Assembly (NCBI RefSeq): GCF_003344785.1
Contig: NZ_QPMK01000024.1
Coordinates: 1-60,067 of the forward strand
DNA: 60,067 nucleotides
Direction: 5' to 3'
Source: Thalassococcus profundi
Lineage (GTDB): Bacteria; Pseudomonadota; Alphaproteobacteria; Rhodobacterales; Rhodobacteraceae
In this document: positions 1-8,148 of the stretch, piece by piece
Layout of the letters: each line of letters opens with the position of its first letter
Numbering within the stretch: position 1 is the stretch's first letter
Notes under the pieces: generated by a model
Databases searched by the model: none
What the model was told of the DNA's origin: nothing
The model's input: only the letters and a program-made list of their open reading frames with translations
Translations under genes and position numbers: made by a program

Positions 1-115
1 CCGTCGCCGGATCGCCCTACGCCATCACCGCGGCGGCGGCGGAGGGCACGGGCCTCGGCAACTACGCGATCACCTACGACACCGGCAGCTTCGACGTGAC
101 CCCGGCGCCGCTGAC
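1..115. other. Left copy of a 115-bp terminal direct repeat (circular overlap)
   Basis: Bases 1-115 are identical to 59953-60067. The nearest other relative, inside the repeat unit around 1021-1135, differs at several positions, so the match is specific. Overlapping the ends keeps the 255-bp repeat register (60063 corresponds to 111) and the codon phase (the offset 59952 is divisible by 3). This fits a circular molecule with assembly overlap. Confidence 0.8.
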
Positions 116-2222
116 GATCACCCCCGACGATCAGAGCAAGACCTACGGCGAGCTCTTCGCCTTCGACGGGACGGAGTTCGTGGCGACGGGTCTGCTGTTC
201 TCCGACGCGGTGACCTCGCTGTCGCTGACCAGCGCCGGGGCGGCAGCCGACGCGCCGGTGGCCGGGTCTCCCTACGCGATCACGGGGTCGGCGGCGGAGG
301 GCTCGGGCCTCGGCAACTACGCGATCACCTACGACACTGGCAGCTTCGACGTGGCCCCGGCGCCGCTGACGATCACGCCGGACGATCAGAGCAAGACCTA
401 CGGCGAGCTCTTCACCTTCGACGGGACCGAGTTCGTCGCCACGGGGCTTCTGTTCAGTGACGCGGTGACCTCGCTGGCGCTCACGAGCGCGGGCGCTGCG
501 GCGGATGCGACCGTGGCCGGGTCGCCCTACGCCATCACCGGGTCGGCGGCGGAGGGCACGGGCCTCGGCAACTACGCGATCGCCTACGACACCGGGGCGC
601 TGGACGTGACCCCGGCGCCGCTGACGATCACCCCCGACGATCAGAGCAAGACCTACGGCGAGCTCTTCGCCTTCGACGGGACGGAGTTCGTGGCGACGGG
701 GCTGCTGTTCTCCGACGCGGTGACCTCGCTGGCGCTCACGAGCGCGGGCGCCGCGGCGGATGCGACCGTGGCCGGGTCTCCCTACGCCATCACCGGGTCG
801 GCGGCGGAGGGCACGGGCCTCGGCAACTACGCGATCACCTACGACACCGGCAGCTTCGACGTGACCCCGGCGCCGCTGACGATTACCCCCGACGATCAGA
901 GCAAGACCTACGGCGAGCTCTTCACCTTCGATGGCACCGAGTTCGTGGCGACGGGTCTGCTGTTCTCCGACGCGGTGACCTCGCTGTCGCTGACCAGCGC
1001 AGGCGCCGCGGCGGATGCGAGCGTCGCCGGATCGCCTTACGCCATCACCGCGGCTGCGGCGGAGGGCACGGGCCTCGGCAACTACGCGATCACCTACGAC
1101 ACCGGCAGCTTCGACGTGACCCCGGCGCCGCTGACGATCACGCCCGATGACCAGAGCAAGACTTACGGCGAGCTCTTCACCTTCGACGGGACGGAGTTCG
1201 TGGCGACGGGTCTGCGCTTGAGCGATACGGTTGTTTCGGTTGACCTGGCCAGCGCCGGGGCGGCAGCCGACGCGCCGGTGGCCGGGTCTCCCTACGCGAT
1301 TACCGGGGCAGGAGCCGCGGGCACGGGCCTTAACAACTACACGATCACCTACAACACCGGCGACCTCGACGTGGCCCCGGCGCCGCTGACGATCACGCCG
1401 GACAATATCAGGAAGGTCTTCGGCGAGCTCTATGTCTTTGACGGGACGGAGTTCACCGCCACCGGCCTGCTGTTCTCGGACGTGGTCACCAGCCTCACGC
1501 TGGCCAGCGCGGGGGCGGCGGCGGATGCGCCTGTCGCGGGCAGCCCCTATGCCATCACGGCGAGCAATCCGGTCGGCACGGGTCTCGGGAATTACGTCAT
1601 TACGCTGAACCCGCCGGCAGCCGACGGCGGGCTGACGGTGACACCGCCGACGCCGGCGCAGGATGTGCCGACCCCCGAGCCGGATATCGGCGCGCCGCCC
1701 AACCCCGCGGACGAGCTGGGCCTCATCCTGGCCGGCTTTGGCACCGAGGAGGCCGCTCGGACCCTGAACGCGGTGCTGGGCTTTGCCGCGACGCTCGAAG
1801 TGGCGGCGGATGCCTGTTCTCAGAACCTCGCCGATACCGACCGCTACCTCGCCTGCCTGTCGGACGCGCTGGACGATTTCGCCAACGAGCTGGACGCGAT
1901 CTCGACCCAGCTGCCGCCGGGGATGGAGGACGTGGCCCAGATCGTGCGCACGGCGCGGGTGCGGACCGATGCGGCCCGCGCACGGGCGGCGTCGCGTCTG
2001 GCCGGGGCCACCACGGATGCCGAGCGCAGCGCGATCCGTCGCGATGCGCTGAACGAGGCCCGCGCCGCCGTCGGCACCGCGGCGAGCGAGATCCGCAAGG
2101 CGATCAGCTTTGCCCGGGCCGAGGACCCGGAGTTGGCGGCGCTGCAGACCGCGACGGTGACAACGGTGGCGGCCGCGGTCGACAGCGTCGGGATCAAGCT
2201 GTCGCGGGCCGTCGGGCTGTGA
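1..2222 (+). CDS. TpsA-type exoprotein, C-terminal part (continues from the right end of the window)
   Basis: The reading frame is open from the first bases and ends at TGA 2220-2222; it has no start of its own. It holds six complete 85-residue MBG-like repeats (each opening with a PLTITPDDQSKTYGELF-like stretch and closing with GLGNYAITYDTG), then a proline-rich linker (about 1640-1710) and a roughly 165-residue charged, probably helical C-terminal domain. Codon phase matches the tpsA frame that begins at 55161 when the identical 115-base ends are overlapped; the joined protein would be 2337 residues. Known of the family: TpsA proteins are exported through a TpsB pore and act as adhesins, contact-dependent toxins or matrix proteins. 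I see no toxin domain in the tail, so an adhesin is the better guess. Short-read assembly may have miscounted the repeats. Confidence 0.85.
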   Translation, partial: VAGSPYAITAAAAEGTGLGNYAITYDTGSFDVTPAPLTITPDDQSKTYGELFAFDGTEFVATGLLFSDAVTSLSLTSAGAAADAPVAGSPYAITGSAAEGSGLGNYAITYDTGSFDVAPAPLTITPDDQSKTYGELFTFDGTEFVATGLLFSDAVTSLALTSAGAAADATVAGSPYAITGSAAEGTGLGNYAIAYDTGALDVTPAPLTITPDDQSKTYGELFAFDGTEFVATGLLFSDAVTSLALTSAGAAADATVAGSPYAITGSAAEGTGLGNYAITYDTGSFDVTPAPLTITPDDQSKTYGELFTFDGTEFVATGLLFSDAVTSLSLTSAGAAADASVAGSPYAITAAAAEGTGLGNYAITYDTGSFDVTPAPLTITPDDQSKTYGELFTFDGTEFVATGLRLSDTVVSVDLASAGAAADAPVAGSPYAITGAGAAGTGLNNYTITYNTGDLDVAPAPLTITPDNIRKVFGELYVFDGTEFTATGLLFSDVVTSLTLASAGAAADAPVAGSPYAITASNPVGTGLGNYVITLNPPAADGGLTVTPPTPAQDVPTPEPDIGAPPNPADELGLILAGFGTEEAARTLNAVLGFAATLEVAADACSQNLADTDRYLACLSDALDDFANELDAISTQLPPGMEDVAQIVRTARVRTDAARARAASRLAGATTDAERSAIRRDALNEARAAVGTAASEIRKAISFARAEDPELAALQTATVTTVAAAVDSVGIKLSRAVGL
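111..1640 (+). repeat. Six tandem 255-bp units encoding MBG-like domains
   Basis: The ten-base mark CTGACGATCA (with small variants) recurs at 111, 366, 621, 876, 1131 and 1386, exactly 255 bases (85 codons) apart. The first four units are nearly identical in DNA and the last two diverge. Three more units in the same register lie at 59298, 59553 and 59808, giving nine across the closed circle. Confidence 0.93.
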
Positions 2223-2235
2223 TGCGGGGGTCGTG

Positions 2236-4152
2236 ATGTTGCTGCGCTGCCTGGTCATCGTGCTGTCCGTCCTGGTTCTGGGCGGGCAGGCGACGGCCGA
2301 GCAGCGGGTGGCGCTGGTAATCGGCAATTCCGAATACCAGCAGTTCGATCCCCTGGAAAATCCGCGCAACGACGCGCTCGACATTTCCGTGGCGCTGCGC
2401 GGGCTCGGGTTCGACGTGACGCTGGAAATCGACGTGACCACCGACCGCATGGACGCGGTGCTCGACCGGTTCGGCGCGGCGGCGGAAACCGCCGACGTGG
2501 TGCTGTTCTTCTACGCCGGACATGGGTTTCAGGCGGCGGGGCGCAACTACCTCGTGCCCGCCGATGCCGCGATCCGGTCGGCAGAGGACGTGACGACGCA
2601 GACTACCGGCCTCGACCGGGTGCTGGCCGCGATGGAGCGGTCGCGGGGCGTCAAGCTGGTGTTGCTCGACGCCTGCCGGGACAACCCCTTTGGTGCCACG
2701 TTGGAGGACGCCGGTGTCGGCAGCGGTCTGGCGCGGGTCGGGACCGCGGCGGATTTCCTCTTTGCCTATGCCACGCAGCCCGACAACGTGGCCTATGACG
2801 GCACCGGGCGAAATTCCTTCTTTACCGAGGCGGTGCTGCATCACATCTACACCCCTGGCCAGGACATCCAGCAGATGATGATCGGCGTGCGACGCGACGT
2901 GCTGGCCGCGACAGGCGGCAAGCAGATCCCGTGGGAAAATTCCTCGCTCACCCGTGCGTTCCAGTTCGACGACAGCCCGCCGTCGATCTCGGAGGAATCG
3001 ATGCTGTACCAGCTGGCGGTGAACGCGGGAGATCCGCAGCTGCTGACGCTCTACGTCGACCGCTACCCAGAGGGGTCGCATATCGAGGAGGCGGTGGCGT
3101 TTCTGCAGACCGGTCCCGAGACGCAGACGCGCTCGCTGGGGCTGGCGGACGATGCCGACCGGCTTTGGGACCTGGCCCGGCGCAGTCGGATGCGGCCGCT
3201 GCTCGAGGTCTTTGTCGAGCGTTACCCCGAGGATCCGAATGTCGAGGAAGCGCGGCGCCTGCTGGACGCGATCCCGCGGCCCGAGGACGCCTTGCCGGGC
3301 GCGATCTGCCAGCGGCTGGCGACGCATCCGCGCGACGCCACGGCGGACAATCCCGGCGTGCCCTTCGACCGGCTGGCGCAGAATGCGCTGAGCGCGATCC
3401 AGGCCTGCAGCGCGGCGGCGGCGCAATCGCCGGAGCTGCCGCATTACGTGGCGCTGCTGGCACGGGCCACGGCGGCGTCGGGCGACCTGCCGCAGGCGGT
3501 GCGGCTCTATCGAGATGCGGCGGGGCGGGGCGACCTGCGGGCGATGGTGAGCCTCGCGCAGCTCTACGAGACCGGCACCGGCGTCGCGCCGGACCCTGCG
3601 GCGGCGCTGCAACTCTACCGTACGGCCGCCGAGGCGGGCAGCCAGGATGCGATGATCAACCTCGCGATCTCGCTGCTTGAAGGTTCGGGCGGGCCGCAGG
3701 AGGTGGAGGATGCCGTGGCGCTGCTGAAACGCGCCTCGGTCGAAGGGTCGTCGAAGGCGACCTACAACCTTGGGGTGCTGGCCCAGGATGGCCGGATCGA
3801 CACGCCCCGCGACGCGCTCGACTATTTCACCCGCGCTGCCCGCGATGGCGCGCGCGAAGGCTACCTTGCCGCCGCGATCCTTCTGGATGAAGGCCGCGGA
3901 GTGGAGCGCGACCCGGACCGGGCCGCGGTCATGCTGTTGCGCGGCGCTGCAGAGGACCGCGGCGACGTGGTGCGTCAGCTGACCGAAAATGCCGACCAGT
4001 GGTCGCGAGACACCATCGCCGCGGTGCAGGAGCGGCTGCAGGCGGCAGGCTATTACACCAGCACCATCGACGGGCTGCCGGGGCGGAATTTCAGCGCCGC
4101 ACTCGCGCAATGGCGCAACGGCGGATTTGTCGCCGAGGTACTGGTCAACTGA
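2236..4152 (+). CDS. Secreted caspase-family (C14) protein with Sel1 repeats
   Basis: The protein has about 638 residues. An N-terminal signal peptide (residues 1-21) precedes a caspase-like domain opening with RVALVIGNSEY. The catalytic dyad is visible: His in FFYAGHG (about residue 96) and Cys in LLDACRDNPF (about 147). A linker with short TPR-like segments follows, then Sel1-type repeats (about 410-560) and a C-terminal peptidoglycan-binding-like stretch (IAAVQERLQAAGYY... DGLPG). It starts 13 bases after the tpsA stop, behind a GCGGGGG stretch, so it is probably the third gene of the tpsB-tpsA operon. GTG at 2233 is an alternative start. A role in processing or controlling the exoprotein is inference; a periplasmic orthocaspase of other function is possible. 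Confidence 0.85.
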   Translation: MLLRCLVIVLSVLVLGGQATAEQRVALVIGNSEYQQFDPLENPRNDALDISVALRGLGFDVTLEIDVTTDRMDAVLDRFGAAAETADVVLFFYAGHGFQAAGRNYLVPADAAIRSAEDVTTQTTGLDRVLAAMERSRGVKLVLLDACRDNPFGATLEDAGVGSGLARVGTAADFLFAYATQPDNVAYDGTGRNSFFTEAVLHHIYTPGQDIQQMMIGVRRDVLAATGGKQIPWENSSLTRAFQFDDSPPSISEESMLYQLAVNAGDPQLLTLYVDRYPEGSHIEEAVAFLQTGPETQTRSLGLADDADRLWDLARRSRMRPLLEVFVERYPEDPNVEEARRLLDAIPRPEDALPGAICQRLATHPRDATADNPGVPFDRLAQNALSAIQACSAAAAQSPELPHYVALLARATAASGDLPQAVRLYRDAAGRGDLRAMVSLAQLYETGTGVAPDPAAALQLYRTAAEAGSQDAMINLAISLLEGSGGPQEVEDAVALLKRASVEGSSKATYNLGVLAQDGRIDTPRDALDYFTRAARDGAREGYLAAAILLDEGRGVERDPDRAAVMLLRGAAEDRGDVVRQLTENADQWSRDTIAAVQERLQAAGYYTSTIDGLPGRNFSAALAQWRNGGFVAEVLVN

Positions 4153-4216
4153 GGCGCCTTTTTTAACGTCAGATTCCTATATTGACGTCACAATCGGTAG
4201 GGTTTTGCGATTGGCT

Positions 4217-5548
4217 ATGGGCAACGTGTGGCGACGACGGCGCGGGCAAAGCGAGGATTACGACACCTGGGCCCAGCTGGGCGTGCGCGGCTGGGCCTAC
4301 AGCGATTGTCTGCCGGTGTTCCGGGATCTCGAAAACAACGAGGTTCTGAACGACGCTTATCACGGCTCGGACGGCGACCTGCACGTGTCCGCTCCGCGCA
4401 ACCGCCACCCGCTCAGCGAGGCCTTCGTGAAGGCGGCGCAGGAGGTGGGCATCCCCTACAACCCCGATTTCAACGGCGCGGTTCAGGAAGGGGTCGGCTT
4501 CTACCAGACGACGACCCATAACGGTCGCCGATGGAGCGCCGCCCAGGCCTTTTTGCGCAAGGCGGCAAAGCGGTCCAACCTGACGATCCGCACGGAAACG
4601 GTTGTCAGCCGGCTGACCTTTGACGGAACCCGCGCGACCGGCGTGGAACTGGACACCGGGCAGACCATCACGGCAAGGGCCGAGGTCGTGATGTGCGCCG
4701 GGGCCTTCGAGACACCGCGTCTGCTGCAGCTGTCCGGCATCGGTAACGCCGACGAGTTGCGCAACCTTGGAATCGAGATGATCTGCGACCTGCCCGGCGT
4801 GGGCGAGAACTACCAGGATCACCTTGAATCGACCGTCCAGTGCGAAGTCAACGACCCCATTTCGACCTTTCGGCATGACAAGGGCGTTCGCGCTGTGATG
4901 CACATGATGCACTATTTGGCAACGCGCCGCGGCCTGCTGACCTCGAACGTCTGCGAAACCGGCGAATTCATCGACATATCGGGGGGCGGGACTCCCGACA
5001 TGCAGTTCCATGTGTTGCCCGACATGGTTGCCGGGCTGGACCGTCCGGCGATTGATGCGCATGGCATCTCGATCGGCCGGTGTTTCCTGCGCCCTGCCTC
5101 GCCCGGCTCGTACAAGATCAGATCCGCCGATCCCAAGGAACCTGCGGTCTTTGTGAGCGGCGCGCTGACCGATCGGCAGGATGCGGAGATTCTGATGCGC
5201 GGGGTCCGGAAATCCATCGAGATCATGGACGCGCCCGCCCTGGCCAGATACATCAAACGCCGGCACCTGCCCGAACCGGGGGTGGAGACCGACGACGCGG
5301 CGCTTGAGGAGTACGTCCGCAAGACCGCCAAGACACTCTTTCACCCCTCCTGCACCGTCAAGATGGGGTCCGACACCGATCGGATGGCCTGTCTGGACAG
5401 CGAGTTGCGGGTGCGCGGCGTGCAGGGCCTGCGGGTCTGCGACGCTTCGGCCATGCCCGGCCTCGTCAGCGGCAACACCAACGCCCCGGCCATGATGATC
5501 GCGGAACGGGACGCGCGTTTCATCCTCGGACAGGACCGGCTGCACTGA
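4217..5548 (+). pseudogene. GMC-family oxidoreductase, 5'-truncated
   Basis: About 443 residues match the GMC (glucose-methanol-choline) FAD oxidoreductase family from just after the first FAD-binding segment: GQSEDYDTWAQLG, then PGVGENYQDH, and the C-terminal region with the SCTVKMG motif (the family His is replaced by Ser-Cys context HPSCTVKMG, which is normal) and VCDASAMPGLVSGNTNAP. Intact members are about 530 residues and open with a GxGxxG nucleotide-binding motif. Here roughly 85 residues including that motif are missing; the frame upstream (3989-4216) reads through the end of the caspase gene in another frame. An enzyme without the dinucleotide fold should not bind FAD, so this is called a remnant. 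The break falls between about 4160 and 4215. Confidence 0.82.
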
Positions 5549-5692
5549 CCGATCGGACCGGCCACGCGCTATGACAGGGTAACGACACGCGCAACGGAGC
5601 GAGCGCCCAACTCGCGGCGCTGATACGGGTAATAGAAATTATGTTAATTCAACGCGCATAATGCCACCCGCACACGACCAAGCCGAAGCGCC

Positions 5693-6349
5693 TCAGCTCA
5701 GTGCCTGGAACTCTACACGGCGGTTCTCATCCGCTCGGGGATTGCCGGCATTGTAGGGGAAGCGTTCGCCCATGCCGACGGTTTCCATCCGTGACGGGTC
5801 GATGCCGCATTCCTCGTTCAGGTGGCGGGCGACCTCGCGCGCGCGCAGGATCGACAGGCGCTCGTTGTAGTCCTCCGATCCCGAGGCGTCGGTGTGGCCG
5901 ACGATGCGGATCAGCTGGATATCGCTTTGCTCAAGAACCTGGCACATGGTGTCGAGCTTCGGCTTTTCCGCGTCCGAGAGCGCGGCGGAGTCAAAGCCGA
6001 AGGTGATGTTCAGATTGACCTGAAGCTCGGGGTCGAGCTGGCCGAAGACCATCGGCTGGTCCGGATCCGCCGCGGCCTGGATCGGCCTGTTCGGATCCAT
6101 CGGTTCTGTTGTCGCCTCGGCAGAGACGGCGACGTTGGGGTCCGCGGATTCGACCGAGACATCCTCGACCGTGACCAGCTTGAGCCCGCGGGTGGCCCCA
6201 AGCCCGTTCGAATCCGCCTCGCTGAACACCTGTTTCTGCTTGTTGAACCGCTCGACCAGCTCGTCGACCGAAAGTGGGTCTTCGGCGAGGGCGGGACCCG
6301 CGGCCAGCAGGCCGCCAAGCAGGAGGGCAAAGGACAGGGAATGACGCAT
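5693..6349 (-). CDS. OmpA-family outer-membrane/peptidoglycan-binding protein
   Basis: About 218 residues. The chosen ATG (6347-6349) has an AGGTGA ribosome site and opens directly into a signal peptide (MRHSLSFALLLGGLLAAGPALA). A longer frame to 6388 lacks support. A short variable region leads to a C-terminal OmpA-like domain with the peptidoglycan-contact pattern GHTDASGSEDYNERLSILRA and a final ADENRRVEF. Such domains bind diaminopimelate in the cell wall. It stands alone, convergent to the GMC remnant and divergent from pppA, so it may anchor the nearby secretion apparatus, but no sequence evidence links it specifically to the T6SS. Confidence 0.85.
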   Translation of the reverse strand: MRHSLSFALLLGGLLAAGPALAEDPLSVDELVERFNKQKQVFSEADSNGLGATRGLKLVTVEDVSVESADPNVAVSAEATTEPMDPNRPIQAAADPDQPMVFGQLDPELQVNLNITFGFDSAALSDAEKPKLDTMCQVLEQSDIQLIRIVGHTDASGSEDYNERLSILRAREVARHLNEECGIDPSRMETVGMGERFPYNAGNPRADENRRVEFQALS

Positions 6350-6498
6350 GGGAGTCACCTTGGTCAAAAAAGAGTTTGTTGCGAACACGCGCTAGGGTAT
6401 CATCAAACCAGTTTGAAAACAGCCCTTTTCAGAGTGTCTGCATGGCCGAACCGTTCACGATCTGTCGCGTCTCGCGCGGTTTCGGCTGAGGCTCGCGG

Positions 6499-7257
6499 AT
6501 GTCTGCCCCGATCACCCGCGTTCCACCGATCTGGCCCATGGCCGCCCCGCAATTCCACGGTGCCGGACTGACCCATGCCGGGCTGGTGCGCGAACGCAAC
6601 GAGGACTCGATCCTGACCGATCCGTCCGGCGTGCTCTGGGCGGTGGCGGACGGCATGGGTGGCTACGGCCACGGCGACGTCGCCTCGGACATCGTCATCG
6701 ACCGGCTGTCGCAGGTGGCCGAGGGTACGCTCTCTACCCATGCCCTGCGCAGCCGTCTCATCGAGGCGAACAGCGCGATCCTGGCAAAAGGCGGCGAGCC
6801 GGGCATGAACCAGATGGGTTCGACCGTGGTGGCGGCACTGATCCAGAATTCCGTCGCCACCATCGCCTGGGCCGGGGATTGCCGCGCCTACCTTATGCGC
6901 CACGGCGCACTGCGGCTGCTGACCCGCGATCATACGGTCGTGCAGGAGATGGTCGAACAGGGGCTGTTGCGCGACACCGCCCGCGAAAGCCACCCCGAAA
7001 GCCATGTCGTCACCCGTGCCATCGGGTTCGAACGGGATGTGGAGATCGACATGCTGCAGGTGCCGCTGGTGCCCGGCGACCGGCTGCTGCTGTGCAGCGA
7101 CGGGCTCACCGCCTGCCTGTCGGACCAGGACATCGGCAGCTACATGCGGGCGGGGACGACGCCGCAGGGCCTGTGCAATGCGCTTGTCGCCGCCGCGCTC
7201 GAAGCCGGTGCGCCCGACAACGTGTCGGCGATCTGCGTCTTTGCGACCGGGGGTTAG
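6499..7257 (+). CDS. pppA: T6SS PP2C-type serine/threonine phosphatase
   Basis: A 252-residue PP2C domain with the usual metal and phosphate motifs in order: RERNEDS, VADGMGGYGHGD, MGSTVVAALI, GDCRAYL, LTRDHTVVQEM, LLLCSDGL and GAPDNVSAI. In T6SS loci PppA reverses PpkA phosphorylation of the FHA protein and so disassembles or repositions the machine; ppkA (40956) and tagH (21695) are both present here. It leads a tightly packed rightward operon: the peptidase gene starts 3 bases after its stop. A second in-frame ATG at 6538 is possible. In agrobacterial systems TagF and PppA are fused; here they are separate genes. Confidence 0.92.
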   Translation: MSAPITRVPPIWPMAAPQFHGAGLTHAGLVRERNEDSILTDPSGVLWAVADGMGGYGHGDVASDIVIDRLSQVAEGTLSTHALRSRLIEANSAILAKGGEPGMNQMGSTVVAALIQNSVATIAWAGDCRAYLMRHGALRLLTRDHTVVQEMVEQGLLRDTARESHPESHVVTRAIGFERDVEIDMLQVPLVPGDRLLLCSDGLTACLSDQDIGSYMRAGTTPQGLCNALVAAALEAGAPDNVSAICVFATGG

Positions 7258-7260
7258 AGG

Positions 7261-8145
7261 ATGCGCGAAGGTGCCGTGATCGGGCCGATCATCGTGGCCA
7301 TCGGGCTGGTTGTCGCCGCCATTGCCCTTGCGGTGGTCGGCGCGCTGCTCCAGACCGCCGATGGCAGCACAGAGTTGCGGCTGGAACGGGCCGAGGCCGA
7401 GACCGCCCAGCTGCGCAGCCAGATCGACACCCTGCGCACCGAATTGCGCGACGTACAGGCCGAGCTGGACACCCAGGCCGAGGACGTGGCGCTGGCCGCC
7501 GCCAACCCGACCTATGCGCCCCCCGCCGCGACGGACCTTGGCGTGACCGCCCCTGTGATCCTGGGCCAGGACGAGGGCGAAGGCGAGGAGCCGCCGGGCA
7601 CGGAGGCGATGACCGAGGTGATGAAGCTCGCCAAGGAACGGTTCAACAAGGGCATCACCCAGCCGCGCAATTCGGTGATGCTCGAGGTGCTGGGCGCGCC
7701 GCGCGAAAGCAAGACGGTCGATTGCAGCGGCGTCACGCAGCCCCGGCTCAAGGCGCAGCTGGAAACACGGCAGGTCGGGCCGATCCGGGTGACGATGCTG
7801 AAACCGGCGCTCGAAAGCCTCGAACGGATCATGGCCAAGCTGCAGGCAACGGAACCCGACATCTACGAAGCGCTCGGCACCGCCGGGGCGCTCTGTGCGC
7901 GGCTGATCCGGGGGTCGCGGTCGTCCTGGTCGAATCATTCCTGGGGCACGGCGATCGACGTCAAGTTGCAGGGCCGGCTCGACGGGTTCGGCGACGGCGG
8001 CACCCAGTTCGGCCTGCTGCTGCTGGCCGAGCTTTTCAACGAGGAAGGCTGGTACTGGGGCGCGACCTACAATCGCGAGGATTCGATGCATTTCGAGGTC
8101 GGCGTCGAGACGCTGAAGAAATGGCAGGCCGAGGGCCAGCTGTAG
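7261..8145 (+). CDS. Membrane-anchored M15-family peptidoglycan peptidase
   Basis: 294 residues. One N-terminal transmembrane helix (residues 6-30) is followed by a short coiled coil (about 38-75), a proline-rich linker and a C-terminal M15 (VanY/D-Ala-D-Ala carboxypeptidase-like) domain. The zinc site is visible as SNHSWGTAID (His about 226, Asp about 233) and MHFEV (His about 277). It sits between pppA and the chimera gene with 3-base gaps, so it is made with T6SS parts. Because it is anchored on the periplasmic side and not fused to a spike or Hcp, a house-keeping role is likelier than an effector: opening the cell wall for the membrane complex, as MltE does in E. coli. That role is inference. 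Confidence 0.85.
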   Translation: MREGAVIGPIIVAIGLVVAAIALAVVGALLQTADGSTELRLERAEAETAQLRSQIDTLRTELRDVQAELDTQAEDVALAAANPTYAPPAATDLGVTAPVILGQDEGEGEEPPGTEAMTEVMKLAKERFNKGITQPRNSVMLEVLGAPRESKTVDCSGVTQPRLKAQLETRQVGPIRVTMLKPALESLERIMAKLQATEPDIYEALGTAGALCARLIRGSRSSWSNHSWGTAIDVKLQGRLDGFGDGGTQFGLLLLAELFNEEGWYWGATYNREDSMHFEVGVETLKKWQAEGQL

Positions 8146-8148
8146 CCC

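Noticed and set aside
111-1640. Tandem repeats as a CRISPR array
   Set aside because: The unit is 255 bases, has no spacers, and stays in one reading frame.
2194-4110. A 638-codon open frame opposite the caspase gene
   Set aside because: Low-complexity Arg-rich composition and full overlap with a well-supported caspase/Sel1 gene.
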